DNA of 64,000 nt from Antedon mediterranea (taxonomy: Eukaryota > Echinodermata > Crinoidea > Comatulida > Antedonidae): NCBI RefSeq assembly GCF_964355755.1, contig NC_092680.1, positions 11,449,001 to 11,513,000 on the forward strand. The letters are read 5' to 3'. Shown here one piece after another: positions 34,741 through 47,590 of this stretch. Numbering within the stretch: position 1 is the first letter of the stretch; every line of letters starts with the position of its first letter. Under the pieces are notes generated by a model. It was given only the letters and a program-made list of their open reading frames with translations. It had not been told where the DNA came from and searched no databases. Made by a program: the position numbers and the translations under genes.

Positions 34741-37460
34741 GCTGTTTTTATGTTAAGTTTTTTCGAAAATCACAAAATGGTCTAAAACGTCTTCAAATGC
34801 GATTTGAAGCTATTCTGTACACTTTGATGTTTTGTGTGAAAAAGTTTTGTCGAAATGCTCAAAATGGTCTAAAACGTTTTTAAATACGATATTAAGCTAT
34901 TTTGTGATCTTTGATGTTTTTGTGTGAAAAGTTTTATCAAAATGCTCAAAATGGTCTGAAACGGTTTCTAATGCGATTTGAAGCTATTCTGTAATCTTTG
35001 AAGTTTTGTGTGAAAAAGTTTTCTCGAAATGCTCAAAATGGTCTAAAACGTTTTTATATACCATATTAAGCTATTTTGTGCACTTTGATGTTTTTGTGTG
35101 AAAAGTTTTATCGAAATGCTCAAAATGGTCTAAAACGGTTTCTATTGTGATTTTAAGCACTTTGATGATTTTGTGTAACCAAGTTTCATCGAAATGTACA
35201 AAATGGTCTAAAACGTCTCCAAATGCGATTTGAAGCTATTCTAAGTACTTTTGTGTTTTTATGTTAACAAGTTTTTTCGAAAATCACAAAATGGTCTAAA
35301 ACGTCTCAAAATGCGATTTGAAGCTATTCTGTACACTTTGATGTTTTGTGTGAAAAAGTTTTGTCGAAATGCTCAAAATGGTCTAAAACGTTTTTAAAAC
35401 GATATTAAGCTATTTTGTGCTCTTTGATGTTTTTGTGTAACCAAGTTTCATCGAAATCAACAAAATGGTCTAATACGTCTCCAAATGCGATTTGAAGCTT
35501 TTCCAAGCTTTTTGCTGTTTTTATGTTAAGTTTTTTCGAAAATCACAAAATGGTCTAAAACGTCTTCAAATGCGATTTGAAGCTATTCTGTACACTTTGA
35601 TGTTTTGTGTGAAAAGGTTTTGTCGAAATGCTCAAAATGGTCTAAAACGTTTTTAAATACGATATTAAGCTATTTTGTGATCTTTGATGTTTTTGTGTGA
35701 AAAGTTTTATCAAAATGCTCAAAATGGTCTGAAACGGTTTCTAATGCGATTTGAAGCTATTCTGTACACTTTGAAGTTTTGTGTGAAAAAGTTTTCTCGA
35801 AATGCTCAAAATGGTCTAAAACGTTTTTATATACCATATTAAGCTATTTTGTGCACTTTGATGTTTTTTTTGAAAAGTTTTATCGAAATGCTCAAAATGG
35901 TCTAAAACGGTTTCTATTGGGATTTTAAGCACTTTGATGATTTTGTGTAACCAAGTTTCATCGAAAATCACAAAATGGTCTAAAACGTCTCCAAATGCGA
36001 TTTGAAGCTTTTCTAAGCACTTTTGTGTTTTTATGTTAACAAGTTTTTTCGAAAATCACAAAATGGTCTAAAACGTCTTCAAATGCGATTTGAAGCTATT
36101 CTGTACACTTTTATGTTTTGTGTGAAAAAGTTTTGTCGAAATTCTCAAAATGGTCTAAAACGTTTTTAAATACGATAATAAGCTGTTTTGTGCACTTTGA
36201 TGATTTGTGTGAAAAGTTTTAACGAAATGCTCAAAATGGTCTAAAACGGTTTCTAATGTGATTTTAAGCACTTTGATGTTTTTGTGTAACCAAGTTTTTT
36301 CGAAAATCACAAAATAGTTTAAAACGTCTCCAAATGCGATTTGAAGCTTTTCTAAGCACTTTGGTGTTTTTATGTTAACAAGTTTTTTCGAAAATCACAA
36401 AATGGTCTAAAACGTCTCCAAATGCGATTTGAGGATATTCTGAGCACTTTGGTGTTTTTTTGTTAAAAAGTTTTTTCGAAAATCACAAAATGGTCTAAAA
36501 CGTCTCCAAATGCGATTTGAAGCTATTCTGTACACTTTGATGTTTTGTGTGAAAAAGTTTTGTCGAAATTCTCAAAATGTTCTAAAACGTTTTTAAATAC
36601 GATATTAAGCTATTTTGTGATCTTTGATGTTTTTGTGTGAAAAGTTTTATCGAAATGCTCAAAATGGTCTAAAACGTTTTTAAAACGATATTAAGCTATT
36701 TTGTGCTCTTTGATGTTTTTGTGTAACCAAGTTTCATCGAAAATCACAAAATGGTCTAAAACGTCGCCAAATGCGATTTGAAGCTTTTCTAAGCACTTTG
36801 GTGTTTTTATGTTAACAAGTTTTTTCGAAAATCACGAAATGGTCTAAAATATCTCCAAATGCGATTTGAAGATATTCTGAGCACTTTGGTGTTTTTATGT
36901 TCAAAAGTTTTTTCGAAAATCACAAAATAGTCTAAAACGTCTCCAAATGCGATTTGAAGCTATTCTGTACACTTTGAAGTTTTGTGTGAAAAAGTTTTGT
37001 CGAAATGCTCAAAATGGTCTAAAACGTTTTTAAAACGATATTAAGCTATTTTGTGCACTTTAATGATTTGTGTGAAAAGTTTTACGAAATGCTCAAAATG
37101 GTCTAAAACGGTTTCTAATGTGATTTTAAGCACTTTGATGTTTTTGTGTAACCAAGTTTTTTCGAAAATCACAAAATGGTCTAAAACGTCTCCAAATGCG
37201 ATTTCAAGCTTTTCTAAGCACTTTGGTGTTTTTATGTTAACAAGTTTTTTCGAAAATCACAAAATGGTCTAAAACGTCTCCAAATGCGATTTGAAGCTTT
37301 TCTAAGCACTTTGGTGTTTTTATGTTAACAAGTTTTTTCGAAAATCTTGAAATGGTCTAAAATGTCTCCAAATGCGATTTGAAGCTATTCTGTACACTTT
37401 GATGTTTTGTGTGAAAAAGTTTTGTCGAAATGCTCAAAATGGTCTAAAACGTTTTTAAAT
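34741..37460. repeat. Near-exact copy of 1-2720
   Basis: Offset 34,740 throughout. Shared rare bases include TGTAATCTTTG near 249/34989, AAAATGTTC near 1836/36576 and GTTCAAAAG near 2159/36899. The only differences I noticed are GAAAAGGTTTTG near 35611 and GATAATAAGC near 36174. It includes the two adjacent 773-type units (34741-35513 and 35514 onward) and one 425-bp-type unit (marker at 37051). Confidence 0.92.
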
Positions 37461-39410
37461 ACGATATTAAGCTGTTTTGTGCACTCTGATGATTTGTGTG
37501 AAAAGTTTTAACGAAATGCTCAAAATGGTCAAAAACGGTTTCTAATGTGATTTTAAGCACTTTGATGTTTTTGTGTAACCAAGTTTTTTCAAAAATCACA
37601 AAATGGTCTAAAACGTCTCCAAATGCGATTTGAAGCTTTTCTAAGCACTTTGGTGTTTTTATGTTAACAAGTTTTTTCGAAAATCACAAAATGGTCTAAA
37701 ACGTCTCCAAATGCGATTTGAAGATATTCTGAGCACTTTGGTGTTTTTATGTTAAAAAGTTTTTTCGAAAATCACAAAATAGTCTAAAACGTCTCCAAAT
37801 GCGATTTGAAGCTATTCTGTACACTTTGATGTTTTGTGTGAAAAAGTTTTGTCGAAATGCTCAAAATGGTCTAAAACGTTTTTAAAACGATATTAAGCTA
37901 TTTTGTGCTCTTTGATGTTTTTGTGTAACCAAGTTTCATCGAAAATCACAAAATGGTCTAAAACGTCTCAAAATGCGATTTGAAGCTTTTCTAAGCACTT
38001 TGGTGTTTTTATGTTAACAAGTTTTTTCGAAAATCACGAAATGGTTTAAAATATCTCCAAATGCGATTTGAAGATATTCTGAGCACTTTGGTGTTTTTAT
38101 GTTAAAAAGTTTTTTCGAAAATCACAAAATGGTCTAAAACGTCTCCAAATGCGATTTGAAGCTCTTCTGTACACTTTGACGTTTTGTGTGAAAAAGTTTT
38201 GTCGAAATGCTCAAAATGGTCTAAAACGTTTTCAAATACGATATTAAGCTGTTTTGTGCACTTTGATGATTTGTGTGAAAAGTTTTAACGAAATCCTCAA
38301 AATGGTCTAAAACGGTTTCTAATGTGATTTTAAGCACTTTGATGTTTTTGTGTAACCAAGTTTTATCGAAAATCACAAAATAGTCTAAAACGTCTCCAAA
38401 TGCGATTTGAAGCTTTTCTAAGCACTTTGGTGTTTTTATGTTAACAAGTTTTTTCGAAAATCACAAAATGGTCTAAAACGTCTCCAAATGCGATTTGAGG
38501 ATATTCTGAGCACTTTGGTGTTTTTTTGTTAAAAAGTTTTTTCGAAAATCACAAAATGGTCTAAAACGTCTCCAAATGCGATTTGAAGCTATTCTGTACA
38601 CTTTGATGTTTTGTGTGAAAAAGTTTTGTCGAAATGCTCAAAATGGTCTAAAACATTTTTAAATACGATATTAAGCTATTTTGTGATCTTTGATGTTTTT
38701 GTGTGAAAAGTTTTATCGAAATGCTCAAAATGGTCTAAAACGGTTTCTATTGTGATTTTAAGCACTTTGATGATTTTGTGTAACCAAGTTTCATCGAAAT
38801 GTACAAAATGGTCTAAAACGTCTCCAAATGCGATTTGAAGCTATTCTAAGTACTTTTGTGTTTTTATGTTAACAAGTTTTTTCGAAAATAACAAAATGGT
38901 CTAAAACGTCTTCAAATGCGATTTGAAGCTATTCTGTACACTTTGATGTTTTGTGTGAAAAAGTTTTGTCAAAATTCTCAAAATGGTCTAAAACGTTTTT
39001 AAATTCGATATTAAGCTGTTTTGTGCACTTTGATGATTTGTGTGAAAAGTTTTAACGAAATGCTCAAAATGGTCAAAAACGGTTTCTAATGTGATTTTAA
39101 GCACTTTGATGTTTTTGTGTAACCAAGTTTTTTCAAAAATCACAAAATGGTCTAAAACGTCTCCAAATGCGATTTGAAGCTTTTCTAAGCACTTTGGTGT
39201 TTTTATGTTAACAAGTTTTTTCGAAAATCACAAAATGGTCTAAAACGTCTCAAAATGCGATTTGAAGCTAATCTGTACACTTTGATGTTTTGTGTGAAAA
39301 AGTTTTGTCGAAATGCTCAAAATGGTCTAAAACGTTTTTAAAACGATATTAAGCTATTTTGTGCTCTTTGATGTTTTTGTGTAACCAAGTTTCATCGAAA
39401 TGTACAAAAT
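37461..39410. repeat. Copy of the first block with whole-monomer skips
   Basis: From about 37460 the sequence follows 3920 onward (offset 33,540), having skipped 1,200 bp. From about 38990 it follows 5712 onward (offset 33,278), having skipped 262 bp. From about 39391 it follows 8083 onward (offset 31,308), having skipped 1,970 bp. Markers: AAATCCTCAAAATGG near 38292 as at 4752, GCTAATCTGTACAC at 39267 as at 5989, GTCTTTAAATGCG near 39421 as at 8113. A private CACTCTGATG occurs near 37490. Confidence 0.87.
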
Positions 39411-41670
39411 GGTCTAAAACGTCTTTAAATGCGATTTGAAGCTATTCTAAGTACTTTTGTGTTTTTATGTTAACAAGTTTTTTCGAAAATCACAAAATGG
39501 TCTAAAACGTCTTCAAATGCGATTTGAAGCTATTCTGTACACTTTGATGTTTTGTGTGAAAAAGTTTTGTCAAAATGCTCAAAATGGTCTAAAACGTTTT
39601 TAAAACGATATTAAGCTATTTTGTGCTCTTTGATGTTTTTGTGTAACCAAGTTTCATCGAAAATCACAACATGGTCTAAAACGTCTCCAAATGCGATTTG
39701 AAGCTTTTCTAAGCACTTTGGTGTTTTTATGTTAACAAGTTTTTTCGAAAATCACAAAATGGTCTAAAACGTCTCCAAATGCGATTTGAAGCTCTTCAGT
39801 ACACTTTGATGTTTTGTTTGAAAAAGTTTTGTCGAAATTCTCAAAATGGTCTAAAACGTTTTTAAATTCGATATTAAGCTGTTTTGTGCACTTTGATGAT
39901 TTGTGTGAAAAGTTTTAACGAAATGCTCAAAATGGTCTAAAACGGTTTCTAATGTGATTTTAAGCACTTTGATGTTTTTGTGTAACCAAGTTTTTTCGAA
40001 AATCACAAAATAGTCTAAAACGTCTCCAAATGCGATTTGAAGCTTTTCTAAGCACTTTGGTGTTTTTATGTTAAGTTTTTTCGAAAATCACAAAATGGTC
40101 TAAAACGTCTCCAAATGCAATTTGAGGATATTCTGAGCACTTTGGTGTTTTTTTGTTAAAAAGTTTTTTCGAAAATCACAAAATGGTCTAAAACGTCTCC
40201 AAATGCGATTTGAAGCTATTCTGTACACTTTGATGTTTTGTGTGAAAAAGTTTTGTCGAAATGCTCAAAATGGTCTAAAACATTTTTAAATACGATATTA
40301 AGCTATTTTGTGATCTTTGATGTTTTTGTGTGAAAAGTTTTATCGAAATGCTCAAAATGGTCTAAAACGGTTTCTATTGTGATTTTAAGCACTTTGATGA
40401 TTTTGTGTAACCAAGTTTCATCGAAATGTACAAAATGGTCTAAAACGTCTCCAAATGCGATTTGAAGCTATTCTAAGTACTTTTGTGTTTTTATGTTAAC
40501 AAGTTTTTTCGAAAATCACAAAATGGTCTAAAACGTCTTCAAATGCGATTTGAAGCTATTCTGTACACTTTGATGTTTTGTGTGAAAAAGTTTTGTCAAA
40601 ATGCTCAAAATGGTCTAAAACGTTTTTAAAACGATATTAAGCTATTTTGTGCTCTTTGATGTTTTTGTGTAACCAAGTTTCATCGAAAATCACAACATGG
40701 TCTAAAACGTCTCCAAATGCGATTTGAAGCTTTTCTAAGCACTTTGGTGTTTTTATGTTAACAAGTTTTTTCGATAATCACAAAATGGTCTAAAACGTCT
40801 CCAAATGCGATTTGAAGCTCTTCTGTACACTTTGATGTTTTGTTTGAAAAAGTTTTGTCGAAATTTTCAAAATGGTCTAAAACGTTTTTAAATACGATAT
40901 TAAGCTGTTTTGTGCACTTTGATGATTTGTGTGAAAAGTTTTAACAAATGCTCAAAATGGTCTAAAACGGTTTCTAATGTGATTTTAAGCACTTTGATGT
41001 TTTTGTGTAACCAAGTTTTTTCGAAAATCACAAAATAGTCTAAAACGTCTCCAAATGCGATTTGAAGCTTTTCTAAGCACTTTGGTGTTTTTATGTTAAC
41101 AAGTTGTTTCGAAAATCACAAAATGGTCTAAAACGTCTCCAAATGCGATTTGAGGATATTCTGAGCACTTTGGTGTTTTTTTGTTAAAAAGTTTTTTCGA
41201 AAATCACAAAATGGTCTAAAACGTCTCCAAATGCGATTTGAAGCTATTCTGTACACTTTGATGTTTTGTGTGAAAAAGTTTTGTCGAAATGCTCAAAATG
41301 GTCTAAAACGTTTTTAAATACGATATTAAGCTATTTTGTGATCTTTGATGTTTTTGTGTGAAAAGTTTTATCGAAATGCTCAAAATGGTCTAAAACGTTT
41401 TTAAAACGATATTAAGCTATTTTGTGCTCTTTGATGTTTTTGTGTAACCAAGTTTCATCGAAAATCACAAAATGGTCTAAAACGTCGCCAAATGCGATTT
41501 GAAGCTTTTCTAAGCACTTTGGTGTTTTTATGTTAACAAGTTTTTTCGAAAATCACGAAATGGTCTAAAATATCTCCAAATGCGATTTGAAGATATTCTG
41601 AGCACTTTGGTGTTTTTATGTTAAAAAGTTTTTTCGAAAATCACCAAATGGTCTAAAACGTCTCCAAACG

Positions 41671-42271
41671 CGATTTGAAGCTCTTCTGTACACTTTGATG
41701 TTTTGTGTGAAAAAGTTTTGTCGAAATTCTCAAAATGGTCTAAAACGTTTTTAAATACGATATTAAGCTGTTTTGTGCACTCTGATGATTTGTGTGAAAA
41801 GTTTTAACGAAATGCTCAAAATGGTCAAAAACGGTTTCTAATGTGATTTTAAGCACTTTGATGTTTTTGTGTAACCAAGTTTTTTCAAAAATCACAAAAT
41901 GGTCTAAAACGTCTCCAAATGCGATTTGAAGCTTTTCTAAGCACTTTGGTGTTTTTATGTTAACAAGTTTTTTCGAAAATCACAAAATGGTCTAAAACGT
42001 CTCCAAATGCGATTTGAAGATATTCTGAGCACTTTGGTGTTTTTATGTTAAAAAGTTTTTTCGAAAATCACAAAATAGTCTAAAACGTCTCCAAATGCGA
42101 TTTGAAGCTATTCTGTACACTTTGATGTTTTGTGTGAAAAAGTTTTGTCGAAATGCTCAAAATGGTCTAAAACGTTTTTAAAACGATATTAAGCTATTTT
42201 GTGCTCTTTGATGTTTTTTTGTAACCAAGTTTCATCGAAAATCACAAAATGGTCTAAAACGTCTCAAAATG
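41671..42271. repeat. 601-bp tandem duplication, copy 1
   Basis: Seven monomers, starting in GATTTGAAGCTCTTCTG. The private marker CACTCTGATG is at 41778 and again at 42379. The two copies looked identical where compared. The related unit at 43795 has a single copy with CACTTTGATG. Confidence 0.9.
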
Positions 42272-42872
42272 CGATTTGAAGCTCTTCTGTACACTTTGAT
42301 GTTTTGTGTGAAAAAGTTTTGTCGAAATTCTCAAAATGGTCTAAAACGTTTTTAAATACGATATTAAGCTGTTTTGTGCACTCTGATGATTTGTGTGAAA
42401 AGTTTTAACGAAATGCTCAAAATGGTCAAAAACGGTTTCTAATGTGATTTTAAGCACTTTGATGTTTTTGTGTAACCAAGTTTTTTCAAAAATCACAAAA
42501 TGGTCTAAAACGTCTCCAAATGCGATTTGAAGCTTTTCTAAGCACTTTGGTGTTTTTATGTTAACAAGTTTTTTCGAAAATCACAAAATGGTCTAAAACG
42601 TCTCCAAATGCGATTTGAAGATATTCTGAGCACTTTGGTGTTTTTATGTTAAAAAGTTTTTTCGAAAATCACAAAATAGTCTAAAACGTCTCCAAATGCG
42701 ATTTGAAGCTATTCTGTACACTTTGATGTTTTGTGTGAAAAAGTTTTGTCGAAATGCTCAAAATGGTCTAAAACGTTTTTAAAACGATATTAAGCTATTT
42801 TGTGCTCTTTGATGTTTTTTTGTAACCAAGTTTCATCGAAAATCACAAAATGGTCTAAAACGTCTCAAAATG
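42272..42872. repeat. 601-bp tandem duplication, copy 2
   Basis: Direct copy of 41671-42271. The left junction joins a GTCTCAAAATG monomer to the CTCTTCTGTACAC tail, a combination I saw nowhere else. After this copy the sequence resumes with GCTTTTCTAAGCAC as in related blocks. Confidence 0.9.
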
Positions 42873-43794
42873 CGATTTGAAGCTTTTCTAAGCACTTTGG
42901 TGTTTTTATGTTAACAAGTTTTTTCGAAAATCACGAAATGGTCTAAAATGTCTCCAAATGCGATTTGAAGATATTCTGAGCACTTTGGTGTTTTTATCTT
43001 AACAAGTTTTTTCGAAAATCACGAAATGGTCTAAAATGTCTCCAAATGCGATTTGAAGATATTCTGAGCACTTTGGTGTTTTTATGTTGAAAAGTTTTTT
43101 CGAAAATCACAAAATGGTCTAAAACGTCTCCAAATGCGATTTGAAGCTCTTCTGTACACTTTGATGTTTTGTGTGAAAAAGTTTTGTCGAAATGCTCAAA
43201 ATGGTCTAAAACGTTTTTAAATACGATATTAAGCTGTTTTGTGCACTTTGATGATTTGTGTGAAAAGTTTTAACGAAATGCTCAAAATGGTCTAAAACGG
43301 TTTCTAATGTGATTTTAAGCACTTTGATGTTTTTGTGTAACCAAGTTTTTTCGAAAATCACAAAATAGTCTAAAACGTCTCCAAATGCGATTTGAAGCTT
43401 TTCTAAGCACTTTGGTGTTTTTATGTTAACAAGTTTTTTCGAAAATCACAAAATGGTCTAAAACGTCTCCAAATGCGATTTGAGGATATTCTGAGCACTT
43501 TGGTGTTTTTTTGTTAAAAAGTTTTTTCGAAAATCACAAAATGGTCTAAAACGTCTCCAAATGCGATTTGAAGCTATTCTGTACACTTTGATGTTTTGTG
43601 TGAAAAAGTTTTTTCGAAATGCTCAAAATGGTCTAAAACGTTTTTAAATACGATATAAAGCTATTTTGTGATCTTTGATGTTTTTGTGTGAAAAGTTTTA
43701 TCGAAATGCTCAAAATGGTCTAAAACGGTTTCTATTGTGATTTTAAGCACTTTGATGATTTTGTGTAACCAAGTTTCATCGAAATGTACAAAAT

Positions 43795-46700
43795 GGTCTA
43801 AAACGTCTCCAAATGCGATTTGAAGCTATTCTAAGTACTTTTGTGTTTTTATGTTAACAAGTTTTTTCGAAAATCACAAAATGGTCTAAAACGTCTTCAA
43901 ATGCGATTTGAAGCTATTCTGTACACTTTGATGTTTTGTGTGAAAAAGTTTTGTCAAAATGCTCAAAATGGTCTAAAACGTTTTTAAAACGATATTAAGC
44001 TATTTTGTGCTCTTTGATGTTTTTGTGTAACCAAGTTTCATCGAAAATCACAACATGGTCTAAAACGTCTCCAAATGCGATTTGAAGCTTTTCTAAGCAC
44101 TTTGGTGTTTTTATGTTAACAAGTTTTTTCGAAAATCACAAAATGGTCTAAAACGTCTCCAAATGCGATTTGAAGCTCTTCAGTACACTTTGATGTTTTG
44201 TTTGAAAAAGTTTTGTCGAAATTCTCAAAATGGTCTAAAACGTTTTTAAATTCGATATTAAGCTGTTTTGTGCACTTTGATGATTTGTGTGAAAAGTTTT
44301 AACGAAATGCTCAAAATGGTCTAAAACGGTTTCTAATGTGATTTTAAGCACTTTGATGTTTTTGTGTAACCAAGTTTTTTCGAAAATCACAAAATAGTCT
44401 AAAACGTCTCCAAATGCGATTTGAAGCTTTTCTAAGCACTTTGGTGTTTTTATGTTAACAAGTTTTTTCGAAAATCACAAAATGGTCTAAAACGTCTCCA
44501 AATGCGATTTGAGGATATTCTGAGCACTTTGGTGTTTTTTTGTTAAAAAGTTTTTTCGAAAATCACAAAATGGTCTAAAACGTCTCCAAATGCGATTTGA
44601 AGCTATTCTGTACACTTTGATGTTTTGTGTGAAAAAGTTTTGTCGAAATGCTCAAAATGGTCTAAAACATTTTTAAATACGATATTAAGCTATTTTGTGA
44701 TCTTTGATGTTTTTGTGTGAAAAGTTTTATCGAAATGCTCAAAATGGTCTAAAACGGTTTCTATTGTGATTTTAAGCACTTTGATGATTTTGTGTAACCA
44801 AGTTTCATCGAAATGTACAAAATGGTCTAAAACGTCTCCAAATGCGATTTGAAGCTATTCTAAGTACTTTTGTGTTTTTATGTTAACAAGTTTTTCGAAA
44901 ATCACAAAATGGTCTAAAACGTCTTCAAATGCGATTTGAAGCTATTCTGTACACTTTGATGTTTTGTGTGAAAAAGTTTTGTCAAAATGCTCAAAATGGT
45001 CTAAAACGTTTTTAAAACGATATTAAGCTATTTTGTGCTCTTTGATGTTTTTGTGTAACCAAGTTTCATCGAAAATCACAACATGGTCTAAAACGTCTCC
45101 AAATGCGAATTGAAGCTTTTCTAAGCACTTTGGTGTTTTTATGTTAACAAGTTTTTTCGAAAATCACAAAATGGTCTAAAACGTCTCCAAATGCGATTTG
45201 AAGCTCTTCTGTACACTTTGATGTTTTGTTTGAAAAAGTTTTGTCGAAATTTTCAAAATGGTCTAAAACGTTTTTAAATACGATATTAAGCTGTTTTGTG
45301 CACTTTGATGATTTGTGTGAAAAGTTTTAACGAAATGCTCAAAATGGTCTAAAACGGTTTCTAATGTGATTTTAAGCACTTTGATGTTTTTGTGTAACCA
45401 AGTTTTTTCGAAAATCACAAAATAGTCTAAAACGTCTCCAAATGCGATTTGAAGCTTTTCTAAGCACTTTGGTGTTTTTATGTTAACAAGTTTTTTCGAA
45501 AATCACAAAATGGTCTAAAACGTCTCCAAATGCGATTTGAGGATATTCTGAGCACTTTGGTGTTTTTTTGTTAAAAAGTTTTTTCGAAAATCACAAAATG
45601 GTCTAAAACGTCTCCAAATGCGATTTGAAGCTATTCTGTACACTTTGATGTTTTGTGTGAAAAAGTTTTGTCGAAATGCTCAAAATGGTCTAAAACGTTT
45701 TTAAATACGATATTAAGCTATTTTGTGATCTTTGATGTTTTTGTGTGAAAAGTTTTATCGAAATGCTCAAAATGGTCTAAAACGTTTTTAAAACGATATT
45801 AAGCTATTTTGTGCTCTTTGATGTTTTTGTGTAACCAAGTTTCATCGAAAATCACAAAATGGTCTAAAACGTCGCCAAATGCGATTTGAAGCTTTTCTAA
45901 GCACTTTGGTGTTTTTATGTTAACAAGTTTTTTCGAAAATCACGAAATGGTCTAAAATATCTCCAAATGCGATTTGAAGATATTCTGAGCACTTTGGTGT
46001 TTTTATGTTAAAAAGTTTTTTCGAAAATCACAAAATGGTCTAAAACGTCTCCAAACGCGATTTGAAGCTCTTCTGTACACTTTGATGTTTTGTGTGAAAA
46101 AGTTTTGTCGAAATTCTCAAAATGGTCTAAAACGTTTTTAAATACGATATTAAGCTGTTTTGTGCACTTTGATGATTTGTGTGAAAAGTTTTAACGAAAT
46201 GCTCAAAATGGTCAAAAACGGTTTCTAATGTGATTTTAAGCACTTTGATGTTTTTGTGTAACCAAGTTTTTTCAAAAATCACAAAATGGTCTAAAACGTC
46301 TCCAAATGCGATTTGAAGCTTTTCTAAGCACTTTGGTGTTTTTATGTTAACAAGTTTTTTCGAAAATCACAAAATGGTCTAAAACGTCTCCAAATGCGAT
46401 TTGAAGATATTCTGAGCACTTTGGTGTTTTTATGTTAAAAAGTTTTTTCGAAAATCACAAAATAGTCTAAAACGTCTCCAAATGCGATTTGAAGCTATTC
46501 TGTACACTTTGATGTTTTGTGTGAAAAAGTTTTGTCGAAATGCTCAAAATGGTCTAAAACGTTTTTAAAACGATATTATTAAGCTATTTTGTGCTCTTTG
46601 ATGTTTTTGTGTAACCAAGTTTCATCGAAAATCACAAAATGGTCTAAAACGTCTCAAAATGCGATTTGAAGCTTTTCTAAGCACTTTGGTGTTTTTATCT

Positions 46701-47590
46701 TAACAAGTTTTTTCGAAAATCACGAAATGGTCTAAAATGTCTCCAAATGCGATTTGAAGATATTCTGAGCACTTTGGTGTTTTTATGTTAAAAAGTTTTT
46801 TCGAAAATCACAAAATGGTCTAAAACGTCTCCAAATGCGATTTGAAGCTCTTCTGTACACTTTGATGTTTTGTGTGAAAAAGTTTTGTCGAAATGCTCAA
46901 AATGGTCTAAAACGTTTTTAAATACGATATTAAGCTGTTTTGTGCACTTTGATGATTTGTGTGAAAAGTTTTAACGAAATGCTCAAAATGGTCTAAAACG
47001 GTTTCTAATGTGATTTTAAGCACTTTGATGTTTTTGTGTAACCAAGTTTTTTCGAAAATCACAAAATAGTCTAAAACGTCTCCAAATGCGATTTGAAGCT
47101 TTTCTAAGCACTTTGGTGTTTTTATGTTAACAAGTTTTTTCGAAAATCACAAAATGGTCTAAAACGTCTCCAAATGCGATTTGAGGATATTCTGAGCACT
47201 TTGGTGTTTTTTTGTTAAAAAGTTTTTTCGAAAATCACAAAATGGTCTAAAACGTCTCCAAATGCGATTTGAAGCTATTCTGTACACTTTGATGTTTTGT
47301 GTGAAAAAGTTTTGTCGAAATGCTCAAAATGGTCTAAAACGTTTTTAAATACGATATTAAGCTATTTTGTGATCTTTGATGTTTTTGTGTGAAAAGTTTT
47401 ATCGAAATGCTCAAAATGGTCTAAAACGGTTTCTATTGTGATTTTGAGCACTTTGATGATTTTGTGTAACCAAGTTTCATCGAAATGTACAAAATGGTCT
47501 AAAACGTCTCCAAATGCGATTTGAAGCTATTCTAAGTACTTTTGTGTTTTTATGTTAACAAGTTTTTTCGAAAATCACAAAATGGTCTAA
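43795..47590. repeat. ~4.38-kb higher-order repeat, tandem unit 2 (partial)
   Basis: Follows unit 1, first at offsets of 4,384-4,387, then at 3,701 after the regions duplicated in unit 1 (601 bp and about 85 bp). It carries GATATTATTAAGC at 46575 and TTTTATCTTAAC near 46696. From 45505 it also matches 32441 onward at an offset of 13,064, so the end of this unit and the 31.9-34.7 kb block share a source. Confidence 0.87.

Larger units (their letters stand above)
39411..43794. repeat. ~4.38-kb higher-order repeat, tandem unit 1
   Basis: CACAACATGG at 39665 and 40691 recurs at 44049 and 45077, and GTCGCCAAATG near 41479 recurs near 45866. The offset runs 4,384, 4,387, 4,386, 4,387 as small indels pass: GTTAAG for GTTAACAAG near 40074, a lost T near 44891, and a lost G near 40945 (TTAACAAATG). 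This unit also holds a nested 601-bp duplication and one extra monomer near 43000. The unit is related to the 4,309-bp repeat but differs from it in length by about one C monomer. Confidence 0.87.
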
